Source: Mesorhizobium opportunistum WSM2075
GTDB taxonomy: Bacteria > Pseudomonadota > Alphaproteobacteria > Rhizobiales > Rhizobiaceae
Reading direction: 5' to 3'
NCBI RefSeq assembly: GCF_000176035.2
Contig: NC_015675.1
Coordinates: 5,894,001-5,958,000, forward strand
Length of the DNA: 64,000 nucleotides
Part shown: in pieces, positions 21,525 to 31,420 of the stretch
Layout of the letters: each line of letters begins with the position of its first letter
Numbering within the stretch: position 1 is the first letter of the stretch
The notes under the pieces: generated by a model
The model's database searches: none
What the model saw: the letters and a program-made list of their open reading frames with translations, nothing else
What the model was told of the DNA's origin: nothing
Made by a program: the position numbers and the translations under genes

Positions 21525-22775
21525 ATGATCACCCTCACCTATCGCATCGAAACCTCAGGCAGCATAGAAGCCCTGGCGGCCAAGATCGCCAGCGACCAGT
21601 CGACCGGCACCTTCGTTGCGCTGCCCGGCGAGACCGAAGAGCTGAAGGCGCGCGTGGCGGCACGGGTGCTGGCGATCCGGCACCTGCCCGATGCGGAGCA
21701 GCCGTCCATTCCCGAGGCCGGAACCGGGCCTTTCAGGCGCGCCGATGTCGATATCGCCTTTCCGTTCGATGCCATCGGCACCGACCTCTCGGCGCTGATG
21801 ACCATCGCGATCGGTGGCACCTATTCGATCAAGGGCCTGTCGGGCATCCGCGTCGTTGACATGAAGCTGCCGCAAGAATTCAGGGGCGCCCATCCGGGGC
21901 CGCAATTCGGCGTTGCCGGCAGCCGCAGGCTGACCGGTGTCGAGGGCCGTCCGATCATCGGCACCATCGTCAAGCCGGCGCTGGGCCTGCGACCGCACGA
22001 GACGGCCGCCATGGTCGGCGAACTGATCGCGGCCGGCGTCGATTTCATCAAGGACGATGAGAAGCTGATGAGCCCGGCCTACTCGCCACTGGCGGAGCGG
22101 GTGAAGGCGATCATGCCGCTGATCCTCGATCACGAGCAGAAGACCGGCAAGAAGGTGATGTATGCCTTCGGCATCTCGCATGCCGACCCGGACGAGGTGA
22201 TGCGCAACCACGATATGGTGCTCAAGGCCGGCGGCAATTGCGCGGTCATCAACATCAACTCAATCGGCTTCGGCGGCATGGCTTACCTCAGAAAGCGTTC
22301 CGGCCTGGTGCTGCATGCCCACCGCAACGGCTGGGACATCCTGACCCGCCATCCCGGCCTCGGCATGGACTTCAAGGTCTGGCAGCAGTTCTGGCGGCTG
22401 CTCGGCGTCGACCAGTTCCAGATCAACGGCATCGCCTCGAAATACTGGGAGCCGGACGCATCTTTCATTGCCTCCTTCGAGGCGGTGACGACGCCGCTGT
22501 TCTCACCTGATGATTGCGCTCTGCCGGTCGCCGGTTCGGGCCAATGGGGCGGACAGGCGCCCGAGACCTACGAGCGCACCGGGCGCACGGTCGATCTGCT
22601 CTATCTCTGCGGCGGCGGCATCGTCAGCCATCCGGACGGCCCGGGTGCCGGCGTGCGCGCCGTCCAGCAGGCCTGGCAGGCCGCCGTCGAGGGTATTTCC
22701 TTGGCGGACTACGCAAGCAGCCATGTCGAACTGGCGCGCTCGATCGAGAAGTTCGGCGACGGCAAGGCCGCGTGA
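21525..22775 (+). CDS. RuBisCO-like protein of the 3-oxo-isoapionate-4-phosphate branch (OiaX or OiaT type)
   Basis: 416-residue form IV RuBisCO homologue. Conserved active-site residues are K150 (KPALGL), carbamylation lysine K176 with D178 and E179 in FIKDDEK, and histidines in HAHR (264, 266). GSGQWGGQ (337-344) and GGGIVSHPDGPGAG (363-376) mark the phosphate sites. In apiose pathways such proteins act on 3-oxo-isoapionate-4-phosphate: OiaX decarboxylates it to L-erythrulose-1-phosphate, OiaT splits it to 3-phosphoglycerate and glycolate. Downstream tetrulose-phosphate isomerases in this window favour OiaX; the sequence alone does not decide. It overlaps oiaK by 4 bp. No small subunit or phosphoribulokinase is present. 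Confidence 0.85.
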   Translation: MITLTYRIETSGSIEALAAKIASDQSTGTFVALPGETEELKARVAARVLAIRHLPDAEQPSIPEAGTGPFRRADVDIAFPFDAIGTDLSALMTIAIGGTYSIKGLSGIRVVDMKLPQEFRGAHPGPQFGVAGSRRLTGVEGRPIIGTIVKPALGLRPHETAAMVGELIAAGVDFIKDDEKLMSPAYSPLAERVKAIMPLILDHEQKTGKKVMYAFGISHADPDEVMRNHDMVLKAGGNCAVININSIGFGGMAYLRKRSGLVLHAHRNGWDILTRHPGLGMDFKVWQQFWRLLGVDQFQINGIASKYWEPDASFIASFEAVTTPLFSPDDCALPVAGSGQWGGQAPETYERTGRTVDLLYLCGGGIVSHPDGPGAGVRAVQQAWQAAVEGISLADYASSHVELARSIEKFGDGKAA

Positions 22776-24106
22776 GCGAGGCCATGCAGAAGCTGCTGCT
22801 CAGTTACTATGGCGACGATCTCACCGGCTCGACCGACGTCATGGAGGCACTCGAACTCGGCGGCGTGCCGACGGTGCTGTTCATGCGCCAGCCCGACCAG
22901 CCCTTGCTGGAGCGATTTTCGCATTGCCGCGCCATGGGACTGGCGGGCACGAGCCGCAGCGAAACGCCGCAATGGATGGACGAAAACCTGGTGCCGGCCT
23001 TCGAGTGGCTAAGGGGGCTCAAGGCGGCGGTTTGCCACTACAAGATCTGCTCGACCTTCGATTCCAGCCCGACGATCGGCAGCATCGGCCGCGCCATAGA
23101 AATCGGCAGGGGTGTCTTCGGCCAGAAGGCCGTGCCGGTGGTTGTCGGGGCGCCTCAGCTCAAGCGCTATACAGCGTTCGGGAACCTCTTCGCTGCATTC
23201 CGCGGCGACTATTTCCGCATCGACCGGCACCCCGTCATGAGCCGGCATCCGGTGACGCCGATGAACGAGGCCGATCTGCTCCTCCATCTGTCTCGCCAGA
23301 CCGGTCTCGCTTCCGGCCTTGTCGACCTGGCGGCATTGCAGGCCGACGATCTTCCACAACGGGTCGACCAGGCCTTACAAAACAGGGCAATCGTCCTGTT
23401 CGACGTCGAGAGCCGCCAGACGCAGAAGCGCGTCGGCGAACAGGTCTGGCGCATGTGCGAACAAGGCCATGGTTTCGTCGTCGGATCCTCGGGCGTCGAA
23501 TATGCCCTGCTTGCCGAATGGGCAGACAAAGGCATCGCCACAGGGCATGCGCCCTTTACGCCACCCGGTCCGGTCGACAGGCTCGCCGTGGTCTCGGGCA
23601 GTGTGTCGCCGACCACCGAGAAGCAGATCCGCTTTGCGCTTGCGCACGGATTTGACGGCATTCAGATGGACGCCATGCAGTTGGTCTCGGAGGGCGCCGG
23701 CGAGGCGATCGAGCGTGCCGTCGCCAGCGGATTGTCGAGCCTGGCGGCGGGGCGCAGCGTGATCCTCTACACCGCGCTCGGTCCCCAGGCCGATCGCAGT
23801 GCCGAGATCGACCATATCGAAGGCGCACGCAACAGGCTGGGACGGGCGCTGGGAACCATCCTGCGCCGGCTGGTGGCGACAGAGAAACTCAAGCGCGCGG
23901 TGATCGCCGGCGGCGACACGTCGAGCCACGCGCTGGGACAGTTGTCCATCGATGCGCTGACCGTGCGCATGCCGTTGCCGCAATCGCCCGGCTCGCCGCT
24001 TTGTCTCGCCCATGGCGGCGGCGAGATCGACGGGCTCGAAATCGCGCTGAAGGGCGGCCAGGTCGGCACCGACGCCTATTTCGAGACGATCCGGCTGGGA
24101 AGCTAG
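22772..24106 (+). CDS. oiaK: 3-oxo-isoapionate kinase (DUF1537 / four-carbon acid sugar kinase family)
   Basis: ATP-dependent kinase of 444 residues, expected to make 3-oxo-isoapionate-4-phosphate for the RuBisCO-like protein. The N-terminal acid-sugar-binding domain starts with YYGDDLTGSTDVMEAL. The C-terminal nucleotide-binding domain has VVSGSVSPTT and the glycine motif IAGGDTSSHAL. The GTG at 22772 overlaps the upstream stop (GTGA); an ATG four codons later is the alternative. Its position directly behind the RuBisCO-like gene is the arrangement known for OiaK. It ends 18 bp before the convergent methyltransferase gene. Confidence 0.82.
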   Translation: MSEAMQKLLLSYYGDDLTGSTDVMEALELGGVPTVLFMRQPDQPLLERFSHCRAMGLAGTSRSETPQWMDENLVPAFEWLRGLKAAVCHYKICSTFDSSPTIGSIGRAIEIGRGVFGQKAVPVVVGAPQLKRYTAFGNLFAAFRGDYFRIDRHPVMSRHPVTPMNEADLLLHLSRQTGLASGLVDLAALQADDLPQRVDQALQNRAIVLFDVESRQTQKRVGEQVWRMCEQGHGFVVGSSGVEYALLAEWADKGIATGHAPFTPPGPVDRLAVVSGSVSPTTEKQIRFALAHGFDGIQMDAMQLVSEGAGEAIERAVASGLSSLAAGRSVILYTALGPQADRSAEIDHIEGARNRLGRALGTILRRLVATEKLKRAVIAGGDTSSHALGQLSIDALTVRMPLPQSPGSPLCLAHGGGEIDGLEIALKGGQVGTDAYFETIRLGS

Positions 24107-24124
24107 GACACGCTCGATGGCAGA

Positions 24125-24937
24125 CTAAGCCAGCGCCACGACCACGTGAGCCTGGATTTTGGCGGCGACCTCGCCGCTGCCATGCCTTTCCGCGATCGCG
24201 GCCGCAGCATAGTCGGTAGCGGCTTCCAGTTTTCCGGCGTCCCTGGCCTCGATTTCGCTGCGAAGAACCGTACCCTTGCAATAGGCAACGGCCGGCAGGC
24301 GCGGCGAGGATGCACGGCTCTGTTCGGCTCTCGTCTCGATCACCACATGGGAGAACCCTGCGTCTTCCAGGTCGCGGCGGATCAGGGCCGTGTCGTGGTA
24401 GCCATGGGGCGTGCGCGCCAGAAAGCGCGGCGGATCGTCCGGAAACATCCTTGCGAGAGCATTCGTCACATCATCGGCAAACACGTTCTCCTCGATGCGA
24501 TCCCAGACGTTGAACAGGAAGTGTCCGCCGGGCTTCAGCACCCGCTTCGCTTCGCGGTAGGCGGCTGAGCGGTTGGGAAAGAACATCGCGCCGAATTGGC
24601 AACAGACGACATCGAAGGCCGCATCCTCGAACGGCAGCGCCATGGCATCCGCCTGGCGCCATGTGATGCGGCTGTCGGGAGCTTGTCGCGAAGCGGCGTA
24701 GTCGAGCATGGGCTGGTTTAGGTCGCTCACGACATAGCTTGCGTCAGGGGACAGTTTTGGCGCCAATGCGCGCGTGACAACCCCGGTGCCCGCGGCGATT
24801 TCCAAGACCGCGCCGGGCGACAGGGACGCTGCCCGCCGTGCCAGATCGGCGGCGAAAGGTTCGAAAATCAACGGCACCATATAGCGGTCGTAGTTTTCCG
24901 GGATCGAACCGGTAAAGGCCTTATCCGTTTCCAACAT
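24125..24937 (-). CDS. Class I SAM-dependent methyltransferase
   Basis: 270-residue methyltransferase of the Methyltransf_11/UbiE-like type. Motif I is VLEIAAGTGVVT, the acidic end of strand 2 is SDLNQP, motif IV region is FDVVCCQFGAMFF, and RVLKPGGHFLF is motif VI. The substrate cannot be predicted. The ATG at 24937 follows GGGGGATAG. It stands alone, convergent to oiaK, and has no visible link to the sugar genes. Confidence 0.85.
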   Translation of the reverse strand: MLETDKAFTGSIPENYDRYMVPLIFEPFAADLARRAASLSPGAVLEIAAGTGVVTRALAPKLSPDASYVVSDLNQPMLDYAASRQAPDSRITWRQADAMALPFEDAAFDVVCCQFGAMFFPNRSAAYREAKRVLKPGGHFLFNVWDRIEENVFADDVTNALARMFPDDPPRFLARTPHGYHDTALIRRDLEDAGFSHVVIETRAEQSRASSPRLPAVAYCKGTVLRSEIEARDAGKLEAATDYAAAAIAERHGSGEVAAKIQAHVVVALA

Positions 24938-25092
24938 TGCTATCCCCCGCCGTCGGTTTGAAACCTCGCGAGACCGGCATGCGATTGTCCCTCTGCGGCG
25001 CAATCGCAAGGAGCCGACCTGCTTCAGCCCCTATCTCTACCACGCCCGTGACCTGGTCGCGACAGGCTTGCTTGGGGGTCAACGAGCCACAC

Positions 25093-25632
25093 CTAATACA
25101 GCGGCCGGCTCAGATGTTGTGGCGTTGGCCATTGCGTGGTGACGCCGGGCTGCACCGGCCGCTCGAGATAGGTCGACAGCACCACGTAGCTGCGTGTCGA
25201 GGTGACGCCAGGCGTTTCATAGAGACGCGACAGCAATCCTTCGAGCGCCCTCGGATCCTCGGTACGCACCTTGAGCAGCACGCAGGTGTCGCCGGCGACG
25301 GTGTGGATCTCCTCGACTTCCGGATATTGCGAGATCGCCATCAGTTCCGGCGTCTTGCCCCAGCCCTTGGTGTCGATATGCACGAAGGCGAGCAGCGGTT
25401 TCCGCACCGCATTAGGGTCGATGATGACGGCCGTGCCGCGAATGGCGCCGCTGCGCCGCAGGCGCTTGACCCGCTCATGGGCGGCGGGCGGCGAAAGGCC
25501 GACACGGTCACCCAGTTCGGCGTAGCTGACCGTGGCGTCCTCGACGAGAACGCCTAATATCTTTCGGTCGATCGCGTCGACATCACGGGGTGCTGGCCTG
25601 TTCTGCCGAATGCCATCTGTTTCTTCATCCAT
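25093..25632 (-). CDS. Lrp/AsnC family transcriptional regulator
   Basis: 179-residue regulator. The N-terminal helix-turn-helix begins DAIDRKILGVLVEDATVSYAELG (in pieces DRKIL and YAELGDRVGLSP); the C-terminal RAM domain has HTVAGDTCVLLKVR. It usually senses amino acids. The ATG at 25632 is chosen because an earlier ATG (25671) would leave only 9 bp to the divergent transporter. It probably controls that MFS gene and itself. Confidence 0.87.
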   Translation of the reverse strand: MDEETDGIRQNRPAPRDVDAIDRKILGVLVEDATVSYAELGDRVGLSPPAAHERVKRLRRSGAIRGTAVIIDPNAVRKPLLAFVHIDTKGWGKTPELMAISQYPEVEEIHTVAGDTCVLLKVRTEDPRALEGLLSRLYETPGVTSTRSYVVLSTYLERPVQPGVTTQWPTPQHLSRPLY

Positions 25633-25680
25633 ATCGATAATCCCGATTGCTACAGAATTTAATACGGCCATTATGTTGAT

Positions 25681-26871
25681 ATGTCGAACAGTGATCAAGC
25701 CACGACCTTCGCAGCCGAGGCCAGGCCGCCGATCCCGGCGTTGGCCTATCTTTTGACCGGGTGCATCGCCGTGATCGGCTCGAACTCGCTGGTGCTGGGT
25801 CCGATTGCACCGGCGGTGGCCGCGTCGTTCGCAACCAGCGTACCGGCCGTCATGGCTGCCGCGGCCGCGTTTGGCCTGGGCACCTCGGCAAGCGCCCTGT
25901 TCCTTGCACGCTATATCGACCGGCTCGGCGCACGCCGGATGCTGCAGGGGGCGTTGCTGCTGCTGGCGCTGGCACTTGTCGCGAGCGCGGCGGCGCCAAC
26001 GGTGATCATGCTGGTCGCGGCACAGCTGGTTGCCGGCATCGCCGCCGGCGTCGCCATGCCGGCGATCTATGCCAGCTCCGCGGCGATCGCGCCGCCCGGC
26101 CGCGAAAGCGGGACGATCGGCGTCGTGCTCACCGGATGGACGCTCAGCATGGTGGCCGGCGTTTCGCTGTCGGCCGTGCTTGCCGATCTCGTGCATTGGC
26201 GCGCCGTTTTCGCAGCCGTCGCGCTCCTCGCGATGCTTGCACTTGCTGGTCTCACCATGACGTCGCTGAGCGACATCAGGAAGAGCGGCCCGGCGCCAGC
26301 GCCGCTGGCCGCGCTCGGCATTCCCGGCATTGTGCCGCTTCTGGTCGCCTGCGCGGCCTTCATGACCGCCTTCTACGGTGTCTATGGCTATCTCGGCGAC
26401 CACCTTCACAGCGGACTGGGCAAGCCGGTGAGTGCCAACGGGTGGGCCGCGCTCGCCTACGGCATCGGCTTCGGCACGGCTGCTCTACTCGACGGCGTGA
26501 TCGATCGCCTCGGCGCCCGTCGCGTCATGCCGTTCGCCTATCTGCTTGTCGCCATCGTCTACGTCGTCATTGCCGCAACGAGCGACAGTTTCGGGCTGAC
26601 CATAGCCATGGTCGCGGTGTGGGGACTTGCCAACCATTTCGGGTTGAATGTCCTAGTAATGCGCCTCTCCGCGCTCGATCCCTCGCGGCGCGGCACGATC
26701 ATGGGCCTGAACAGCGCGGTGACCTATCTGGCGGTCTTTGTCGGCACCACCGGCTTCGGCCCTCTCTATGCCACCTTCGGCTTTGCCACCTGCGCGATGA
26801 TCGCGGCCTTGCTCATGCTGGTTGCCGCCTCGGCGGCGGCATGGCGCACGCGCCACTCAAGCAGCACCTGA
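25681..26871 (+). CDS. MFS transporter
   Basis: 396-residue inner-membrane protein with 12 predicted membrane segments. The loop 2-3 motif is RYIDRLGARRML and a second copy in the C-half reads DRLGARRVMP, as in drug/proton or sugar-efflux type MFS proteins. It is divergent from an Lrp-type regulator with 48 bp between them, a pattern typical of amino-acid or metabolite exporters. The substrate is unknown. Confidence 0.87.
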   Translation: MSNSDQATTFAAEARPPIPALAYLLTGCIAVIGSNSLVLGPIAPAVAASFATSVPAVMAAAAAFGLGTSASALFLARYIDRLGARRMLQGALLLLALALVASAAAPTVIMLVAAQLVAGIAAGVAMPAIYASSAAIAPPGRESGTIGVVLTGWTLSMVAGVSLSAVLADLVHWRAVFAAVALLAMLALAGLTMTSLSDIRKSGPAPAPLAALGIPGIVPLLVACAAFMTAFYGVYGYLGDHLHSGLGKPVSANGWAALAYGIGFGTAALLDGVIDRLGARRVMPFAYLLVAIVYVVIAATSDSFGLTIAMVAVWGLANHFGLNVLVMRLSALDPSRRGTIMGLNSAVTYLAVFVGTTGFGPLYATFGFATCAMIAALLMLVAASAAAWRTRHSSST

Positions 26872-26933
26872 TCGGCCAGCGGCGTTGGCGCGGTTGACAG
26901 CCGCGCCCTGCCCTTTCATACAAAGCCGTTAAT

Positions 26934-27626
<693 letters not shown>

Positions 27627-27637
27627 AATGTTCGCAG

Positions 27638-27664
27638 CCGGGTGGAAATCGCGATAACACCCGG
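27638..27664 (+). terminator. Weak hairpin behind ribH2
   Basis: CCGGGTG (27638-27644) and CACCCGG (27658-27664) form a 7-bp stem with a 13-base loop, followed by TAGTATTT. It may end the ribH2 transcript before the kinase genes; the T-run is poor. Confidence 0.4.
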
Positions 27665-27700
27665 TAGTATTTGCGAAATGCCGAATTCGGGAGGATGCCG

Positions 27701-28708
27701 GTGCAGACCAAGAAGATCATCAATGACGGCAACCGCGCCGTCGACGAGATGCTCGAAGGGATCCTCGCCGCGCATCCTCGCCATCTCAGGAGCGCGGATG
27801 GCAGCCCGCGCTCGATCGTCGCCCGCGACGGGCCGCGGCCAGGCAAGGTCGGGCTGGTGATCGGCGGCGGCTCGGGCCACGAGCCGACCTTTCTCGGCTT
27901 TGTCGGCAAGGGACTGGCGGACGCGGCGGCCATCGGCAATGTCTTTGCCTCGCCACCACCCGATCCGATCCTGGAATGCGCCAAGGCGGTGAGCGGCGGC
28001 GCCGGCGTCCTGTTCATGTACGGCAACTATGCCGGCGACGTGATGAACTTCGACATGGCGGCCGAGATGGCCGGCATGGACGACATTGAGGTGCGCACCG
28101 TGCTGACCACCGACGACGTCGCTTCGGCACCGCGCGATCAGCGGGACAAGCGCCGCGGCGTCGCCGGCAATCTCTTCATCTTCAAGGCAGCCGGCGCCGC
28201 ATGCGACCGGATGCTCTCCTTCGACGAATGCGAGCGCATCGCGCGCAAGGCCAACGACCACACCTTCACCATGGGCGTGGCGCTGTCGCCCTGCTCGCTG
28301 CCGCAGACAAGGCGGCCGAATTTCGAGATCGGCGCCGACGAAATGGAGATCGGCATGGGCATCCATGGCGAACCAGGCATTGGGCGCGGCAAGCTCGGGA
28401 CCGCCGACGAGATCACCGACGATATGCTTGACAGGATCCTCGCCGAGATGTCGCCTTCGCGTGGCGACAAGGTCGCGGTGCTGGTCAATTCGCTCGGCTC
28501 GACGCCGCTGATGGAACTCTACATCATGAACCGCCGGGTCAAGCAAAGGCTCGACGGCATCGGTGTTTCCGTTCATGCCACCTGGGTCGGCAACTACTGC
28601 ACGTCGCTGGAAATGGCCGGCGCATCTGTGACCTTGATGCATCTCGACGGCGAACTGCAGACGATGCTCGACCACCCTTGCGACTGCGCCATGTTCCGCG
28701 CCGGCTGA
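27701..28708 (+). CDS. DhaK-type ketose kinase subunit, probable L-erythrulose/dihydroxyacetone kinase
   Basis: 335-residue DhaK-fold subunit, which binds short ketoses covalently through a histidine. GGGSGHEP (55-62), NYAGDVMNF and the catalytic H222 in MGIHGEPG are present. With the DhaL-like gene behind it, it forms a split kinase. L-erythrulose kinase (LerK) of tetrose pathways belongs to this family, and the neighbours tpiB and rpiB are the next two enzymes, so L-erythrulose is favoured; dihydroxyacetone is the alternative. The GTG at 27701 sits 6 bp behind GGGAGG; ATG 27695 and TTG 27671 are other in-frame starts. Confidence 0.82.
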   Translation: MQTKKIINDGNRAVDEMLEGILAAHPRHLRSADGSPRSIVARDGPRPGKVGLVIGGGSGHEPTFLGFVGKGLADAAAIGNVFASPPPDPILECAKAVSGGAGVLFMYGNYAGDVMNFDMAAEMAGMDDIEVRTVLTTDDVASAPRDQRDKRRGVAGNLFIFKAAGAACDRMLSFDECERIARKANDHTFTMGVALSPCSLPQTRRPNFEIGADEMEIGMGIHGEPGIGRGKLGTADEITDDMLDRILAEMSPSRGDKVAVLVNSLGSTPLMELYIMNRRVKQRLDGIGVSVHATWVGNYCTSLEMAGASVTLMHLDGELQTMLDHPCDCAMFRAG

Positions 28709-28722
28709 CGAAGGAGCGATCC

Positions 28723-29358
28723 GTGACCATCGATGCCGCCGACCTGAAAAGAATGTTCGATGAAATCGCCGTGGCGATCGAGGCCGACAAGGACCGGCTC
28801 TGCCGGCTCGACGGTGTCATCGGCGACGCCGACCATGGCATCGCCATGGCGCTCGGTTTCGGCGCCGTGCGCGATGCGCTGGCATCGCTCGACCTCGCGG
28901 CTGTCGAGCCGACCGCGCTGCTCAACGGCGCGGCGAAGTCGTTCCTCAATGCGGTTGGCGCCTCGTCAGGCCCGCTCTATGCGACGGCCTTCATGCGTGC
29001 GGCTGCCGCCGTCAAGGGCAAGGCGACGCTGGCGGACGCCGAATTCATCGCCCTGTTCCAGGCCATGGCGCAGGGCATCAAGGATCGCGGCAAGGCCGAA
29101 CCTGGCGAAAAGACGATGATCGATGCCTGGCAGCCGGCGGCCGAAGCGGCCGCGGCCGCGCATGCTGCCGGCAAGATGCTGTCCGAAAGTCTGGCCGCCG
29201 CGCTTGCCGCCGCCGAGTCTGGTGCTGAAGCGACCAAGGACATGGTCGCGGCCAAGGGCCGCTCGGCCCGGCTCGGTGAGCGCTCGCTCGGCCACATGGA
29301 TCCGGGTGCGGCGTCCGCCGTCACCGTCATCGCTGCGATGACGAAGGCTTTGGCTTAA
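28723..29358 (+). CDS. DhaL-type nucleotide-binding kinase subunit
   Basis: 211-residue partner of the DhaK-type subunit; DhaL domains carry the adenine nucleotide and Mg. Metal-binding aspartates are in [10 protein letters not shown] (30-39). [21 protein letters not shown] and [14 protein letters not shown] follow the family pattern. The GTG at 28723 follows AAGGAG. No DhaM-type PTS protein is nearby, so direct use of ATP is likely. Its TAA overlaps the stop of the convergent rpiB by 4 bp. Confidence 0.83.
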   Translation: MTIDAADLKRMFDEIAVAIEADKDRLCRLDGVIGDADHGIAMALGFGAVRDALASLDLAAVEPTALLNGAAKSFLNAVGASSGPLYATAFMRAAAAVKGKATLADAEFIALFQAMAQGIKDRGKAEPGEKTMIDAWQPAAEAAAAAHAAGKMLSESLAAALAAAESGAEATKDMVAAKGRSARLGERSLGHMDPGAASAVTVIAAMTKALA

Positions 29359-29795
29359 GCCTTTGCCGTATCGAGCCTGTTGATCGCCTGGACATTGCCG
29401 GCCGACGGCCCCTTCTCGTCGAACTCGGAAGCCAGCCACGTGTCGACGATCGCCTTGGCCAGTTCCGGGCCGATGACGCGGGCGCCCATGGTGATGATCT
29501 GCGCGTTGTTGGATTTGGCGGCGCGTTCGGCCGAATAGGTGTCGTGGGTGAGCGCGGCGCGGATGCCCGGCACCTTGTTGGCCGAAATCGAAACGCCGAT
29601 GCCTGTGCCGCAGAACAGGATGCCGCGATCGTTGTCGCCGTCGACGATCGTCTGGGCGAGCTTTTGCGACAGGTCGGCGTAGTAGCCGGCCTGGCTGAGA
29701 TCGCTGACGGTGAGACCGGGCTTGGTCGCCAGATGTGCGGCGATGACATCGAGCAGCGGCTTGCCGGCGCTGTCGGCCCCAATGGCTATTTTCAT
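29355..29795 (-). CDS. rpiB: RpiB-type sugar-phosphate isomerase, probable D-erythrulose-4-phosphate isomerase
   Basis: 146-residue member of the RpiB/LacAB family. The catalytic cysteine is in [14 protein letters not shown] (C62), and [16 protein letters not shown] is the conserved second block. In erythritol loci this protein (EryI/DerI/RpiB) converts D-erythrulose-4-phosphate to D-erythrose-4-phosphate. It is the last gene of the minus-strand trio eryR-tpiB-rpiB, 34 bp behind tpiB. The ATG at 29795 follows AAAGGA. A true ribose-5-phosphate isomerase role is possible but less likely here. Confidence 0.85.
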   Translation of the reverse strand: MKIAIGADSAGKPLLDVIAAHLATKPGLTVSDLSQAGYYADLSQKLAQTIVDGDNDRGILFCGTGIGVSISANKVPGIRAALTHDTYSAERAAKSNNAQIITMGARVIGPELAKAIVDTWLASEFDEKGPSAGNVQAINRLDTAKA

Positions 29796-29829
29796 GATCG
29801 TGTCCTTTCTTGACTGGATGCGTTTGATT

Positions 29830-30588
29830 TCAGATCGCGGCCGAGGCGCGGCCGAGGATGTCGATGTAGCCTTGCGCCTGCCAGGCGGAGCGGCCGATGA
29901 AGAGACCGTCGACATTGGGCTGACCGATCAGTTCGGCGGCATTGCCGGGGTTGACGCTGCCGCCATAGAGCACCGACGGGACGGACGGCAGCAGGCTACC
30001 GGCCACGGCCTTGATCAGTCCCTGCTGTTTGTCGGCATAGTCGGAACTGGCCGGAATGCCCTTGTCCCCGATCGCCCAGACCGGCTCGTAGGCGAACAGG
30101 ATTGTTGCGCCCTTCACTTCCTCTTCGAAGAATTGCAGCGCACCCTCGACCTGCTTGGCCAGCACGGCATCGGCCTCGCCGCTTTCGCGCTCGGCCAGCG
30201 TCTCGCCGACGCAGATCAGCGGTATCAATCCGTGCTTCACGGCCGCCGCCGTCTTCAGGCCGACGGTGCGATCGGTCTCGCCGAAATGCTCGCGCCGTTC
30301 GCTGTGGCCGAGTTCGACCAGATCGAGCCCGCAATCGGTCAACATCACGGGTGAAATCTCGCCGGTCCAGGCGCCGGCATCGGCCCAATGCATGTTCTGG
30401 GCGCCGACCTTGACCCGCGTCGAGGACAGCGCCTGCTTGACCTGACGCACCGCCGTGAAGGGCGGGATGACGAAGGGTTGGATGCGATCGTCGAAACCAG
30501 GGACGAACCCGGCCAGGATCGCGGCGAAATCCATCGCCTCGGCGAGCGTCTTGTTCATCTTCCAGCTTGTACCGACCCAGTAAACCAC
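29830..30588 (-). CDS. tpiB: TpiB/LerI-type tetrulose-phosphate isomerase (triose-phosphate isomerase family)
   Basis: 252-residue TIM-family barrel. Catalytic K10 (SWKMN), H95 (ELGHSERR) and E168 (AYEPVWAIG) are present. The first Asn of the usual NWKMN motif is Ser here (S8), and the loop [16 protein letters not shown] differs from housekeeping TIM. Such homologues in erythritol loci (EryH/LerI/TpiB) isomerise L-erythrulose-1-phosphate to D-erythrulose-4-phosphate. It is co-transcribed with eryR and rpiB. Confidence 0.85.
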   Translation of the reverse strand: MVYWVGTSWKMNKTLAEAMDFAAILAGFVPGFDDRIQPFVIPPFTAVRQVKQALSSTRVKVGAQNMHWADAGAWTGEISPVMLTDCGLDLVELGHSERREHFGETDRTVGLKTAAAVKHGLIPLICVGETLAERESGEADAVLAKQVEGALQFFEEEVKGATILFAYEPVWAIGDKGIPASSDYADKQQGLIKAVAGSLLPSVPSVLYGGSVNPGNAAELIGQPNVDGLFIGRSAWQAQGYIDILGRASAAI

Positions 30589-30649
30589 GCTTGCCGCTCC
30601 TTACCCTAGATTTGAACCGTGAGCTCCCGAAGAGAGCTCCGCTTTCGGA

Positions 30650-31420
30650 TCATGGTCCCTTGTCGATCACCGTCAGCGAAACGCCGGCGGCCTCCAGTGC
30701 CTCGCGCACTCCAGGCTCCGGCTCGCGCCCGGTGAAGACAGCGTCGAACGCGCTGATATCCGTCAGGAAATGCAGCGCCGTGCGGCCGAACTTGCCGTGA
30801 TCGACCAGCAGATAGTTGCGGGTGGCGGCCGCCATCATCAGCCGCTTGGACTGCACCACCTCCTGGTCCTGATGGAAGGCGGAAGCGCCGTGGATGGCCG
30901 ATGACGACAGGAAGGCGACATCGGCGCGCAGCGATTTGAGCGAGGCTTCGGCAAGCAGGCCGAAAAAGCCGTGGAATTTCTTGCTGTACTGGCCGCCGAG
31001 CGCGATGAGATTGATGCCGCCAGCACCGGCCAGTTCCTGGATGACGGCCAGATTGTTGGAGATCACCGTCAGCGGCCGCAAATCGGCAAGATGCCGCGCA
31101 ATGCCGCCCGCGGTCGAACCGTCGTCGATGATCACTGTCTGGCCGGGTTCGATCATGGCGACCGCGGCTGCCGCCAGGCGCTGCTTTTCCTCGGTCGCCT
31201 GCTTCTGCCGGTAGCGGAAATCGCTTTCGAAGAGGCTGCTCGGCTGGATCGAGGCACCGCCGCGCACCTTGCGCAGGAACCCGCTTTCCTCAAGTTCGTC
31301 GAGGTCGCGATGCACGGTCATCTTCGAGATGCCAAAGCGCAAGGCGAGATCATCGACGCTCGCCGCGCCGGCGTCCATCAGGAAATCCATGATGCCTTGC
31401 CGTCTGGTATCGCTCTTCAT
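30650..31420 (-). CDS. eryR: DeoR-family regulator (EryR-like)
   Basis: 256-residue regulator. The N-terminal DeoR helix-turn-helix has VDDLALRFGISKMTVHRDLD, cut here at 20 residues; the C-terminal sugar-phosphate-sensing domain has IIDDGSTAGGIA and DHGKFGR. It heads the eryR-tpiB-rpiB unit, as in rhizobial erythritol loci, and likely senses a tetrose phosphate. The divergent aldolase gene is 264 bp away and may share its control region. Confidence 0.85.
   Translation of the reverse strand: MKSDTRRQGIMDFLMDAGAASVDDLALRFGISKMTVHRDLDELEESGFLRKVRGGASIQPSSLFESDFRYRQKQATEEKQRLAAAAVAMIEPGQTVIIDDGSTAGGIARHLADLRPLTVISNNLAVIQELAGAGGINLIALGGQYSKKFHGFFGLLAEASLKSLRADVAFLSSSAIHGASAFHQDQEVVQSKRLMMAAATRNYLLVDHGKFGRTALHFLTDISAFDAVFTGREPEPGVREALEAAGVSLTVIDKGP

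Noticed and set aside
21525..22775. Genuine carbon-fixing RuBisCO
   Set aside because: No small subunit, phosphoribulokinase or cbbR nearby; the gene is fused by overlap to a DUF1537 kinase and belongs to the RuBisCO-like group.
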